A stretch of DNA of 64,000 nucleotides from Granulosicoccus sp045106195 (GTDB taxonomy: Bacteria > Pseudomonadota > Gammaproteobacteria > Granulosicoccales > Granulosicoccaceae). The stretch lies in assembly GCA_045106195.1 (NCBI GenBank), contig JBGCEH010000018.1:5975-69974 (forward strand), read 5' to 3'. Position 1 is the first letter of the stretch. The number at the start of each line of letters is the position of its first letter. Of the stretch, positions 63,494 to 64,000 are shown piece after piece. Below the pieces are notes generated by a model. That model searched no databases and was not told the origin of the DNA. It saw nothing but the letters and a program-made list of their open reading frames with translations. The position numbers were made by a program, and so were the translations under genes.

Positions 63494-64000
63494 GCCGGGG
63501 TTACGTCCATCATTAGCCGGTTGATCTCCGATCTCAAGTGTTTGATTGCCGGCGTCACTATGGCAACGAAGTGTGCTTCGCGTATCCGTCTCTGTGGTGC
63601 AGAATTCATCAAATAGCCGCGGGCACCTTGATGCAGTAGCGCTGACTGAGAAGCCTTGAGTGCAAGCTCGGAGGTCTGGGCACGAACGTCAAGTACATCG
63701 ATCAGGTAGTGCTTGTCTGATTCATAGGGAGTTTGCGCAAGCGTGTTGATCGTTTGCTTTAATTCATCAAACTCGGCCTGCAGTTCATCGGGCCGGTTAT
63801 GCAGGAACTGATTGACATGTCCCAAAGCCTCTTCAACATCGAGAATTGATTGAATGCTTGCCTCTATAACGCCTGTACCGAACCCAGTCTGAAGCAAGAC
63901 AAACGATGCACGAATCCTGGCTATAAAGGGTTTGGCGGGATCGGCAATGATAAACTCATCTGTCAGCTCGAAATCGTTCAGAACGATGGCCTTGGTGCTG
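63490..64000 (-). CDS. Acyl-CoA dehydrogenase-like flavoprotein, C-terminal part
   Basis: Truncated by the window edge; about 169 C-terminal residues are seen. The helical domain ASIQSILDVEEALGHVNQFL, then GARGYLMNSAPQRRIREAHFVAIVTPAIKHLRSEI, matches the acyl-CoA-dehydrogenase fold group that includes flavin monooxygenases of the DszC/SfnB kind. The catalytic base and flavin sites are outside the window. The stop overlaps the start of the rubredoxin-reductase fusion (ATGA), so the fusion is probably its electron partner. Whether it is a dehydrogenase or a monooxygenase cannot be told here. Confidence 0.82.
   Translation of the reverse strand, partial: STKAIVLNDFELTDEFIIADPAKPFIARIRASFVLLQTGFGTGVIEASIQSILDVEEALGHVNQFLHNRPDELQAEFDELKQTINTLAQTPYESDKHYLIDVLDVRAQTSELALKASQSALLHQGARGYLMNSAPQRRIREAHFVAIVTPAIKHLRSEINRLMMDVTPA

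Noticed and set aside
63077..63616. 179-codon plus-strand frame over the rubredoxin-reductase fusion
   Set aside because: Antisense shadow of a clearly conserved protein.
1..64000. CRISPR arrays, tRNA or rRNA genes, prophage and complete insertion sequences
   Set aside because: No regularly spaced repeats, cloverleaf-like tRNA ends, rRNA stretches, integrase or intact transposase could be found on either strand by eye.

Overview
The window looks like a chromosomal piece of a free-living, metabolically versatile gammaproteobacterium, probably marine or otherwise aquatic. That is an inference from two tripartite TRAP carriers, many periplasmic-binding-protein ABC importers, a PQQ-type sugar dehydrogenase with c-type haems, and a LysR regulator very close to Nac of enteric bacteria. 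Base composition is moderate. I see no rRNA, tRNA, CRISPR array, phage or intact insertion sequence. Only small gene remnants (sulfatase, GNAT, amino-acid ABC permease, IS3 transposase) mark past decay.

Layout. 1-6344: the end of an oligopeptide-type ABC importer, a class V aminotransferase, a 5-oxoprolinase-like set (pxpB, pxpC, an AccB-like carrier without its biotin lysine, pxpA) and an SDR, all on the plus strand and mostly overlapping. 6408-10587: a TRAP carrier and a divergent Nac-like LysR regulator. 11494-14457: an ArnT-like membrane glycosyltransferase and a Wzx-like flippase whose start codon appears to have changed to ATC. 14755-20823: a LysR gene, a secreted protein with two ABM-like domains, a 1021-residue PQQ dehydrogenase/dihaem cytochrome fusion and a DnaQ-like exonuclease.

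21581-28733: a LysR regulator divergent from an NMT1/SsuA-type ABC importer with two SDRs and a CE4-type deacylase, followed by a convergent arginase-family ureohydrolase. 29127-34192: an RpiR regulator, a 9-bp-arm palindrome, a COG0212-type 5-FCL paralogue and a second NMT1-type importer with a fused double permease. 34337-41327: a DedA protein, a second TRAP carrier with a one-cysteine Asp/Glu-racemase relative that resembles arylmalonate decarboxylase, and an amidase. 41912-46487: a third NMT1-type importer with an AtzB-like amidohydrolase. 52093-46504 (minus strand): a PotABCD-like importer fused by overlaps to a PuuE/HpxB-like deacylase and an HpxA-like racemase lacking both catalytic cysteines.

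53753-59611: a two-module NRPS (A-PCP-C-A-PCP-TE) whose hand-read adenylation codes suggest Asp-like then Gly, ending in a thioesterase with Cys in place of the nucleophilic Ser. 60597-64000: a tandem rhodanese, a DsbA-fold isomerase, a rubredoxin/reductase fusion and the end of an acyl-CoA-dehydrogenase-like flavoprotein.

The unifying theme is a series of self-contained modules, each pairing an importer with one or more enzymes that open or rearrange C-N bonds (lactam, imide, hydantoin, guanidine, amide or deaminase type), several with their own regulator. This suggests a region for scavenging organic nitrogen. Substrates are not determined by the sequence. The least ordinary items are the cysteine thioesterase NRPS, the lysine-less biotin carrier in the pxp operon, the Cys-less racemase operon, the 5-FCL paralogue/importer operon, and a 17-bp duplication that creates a five-codon minigene at a translational junction.
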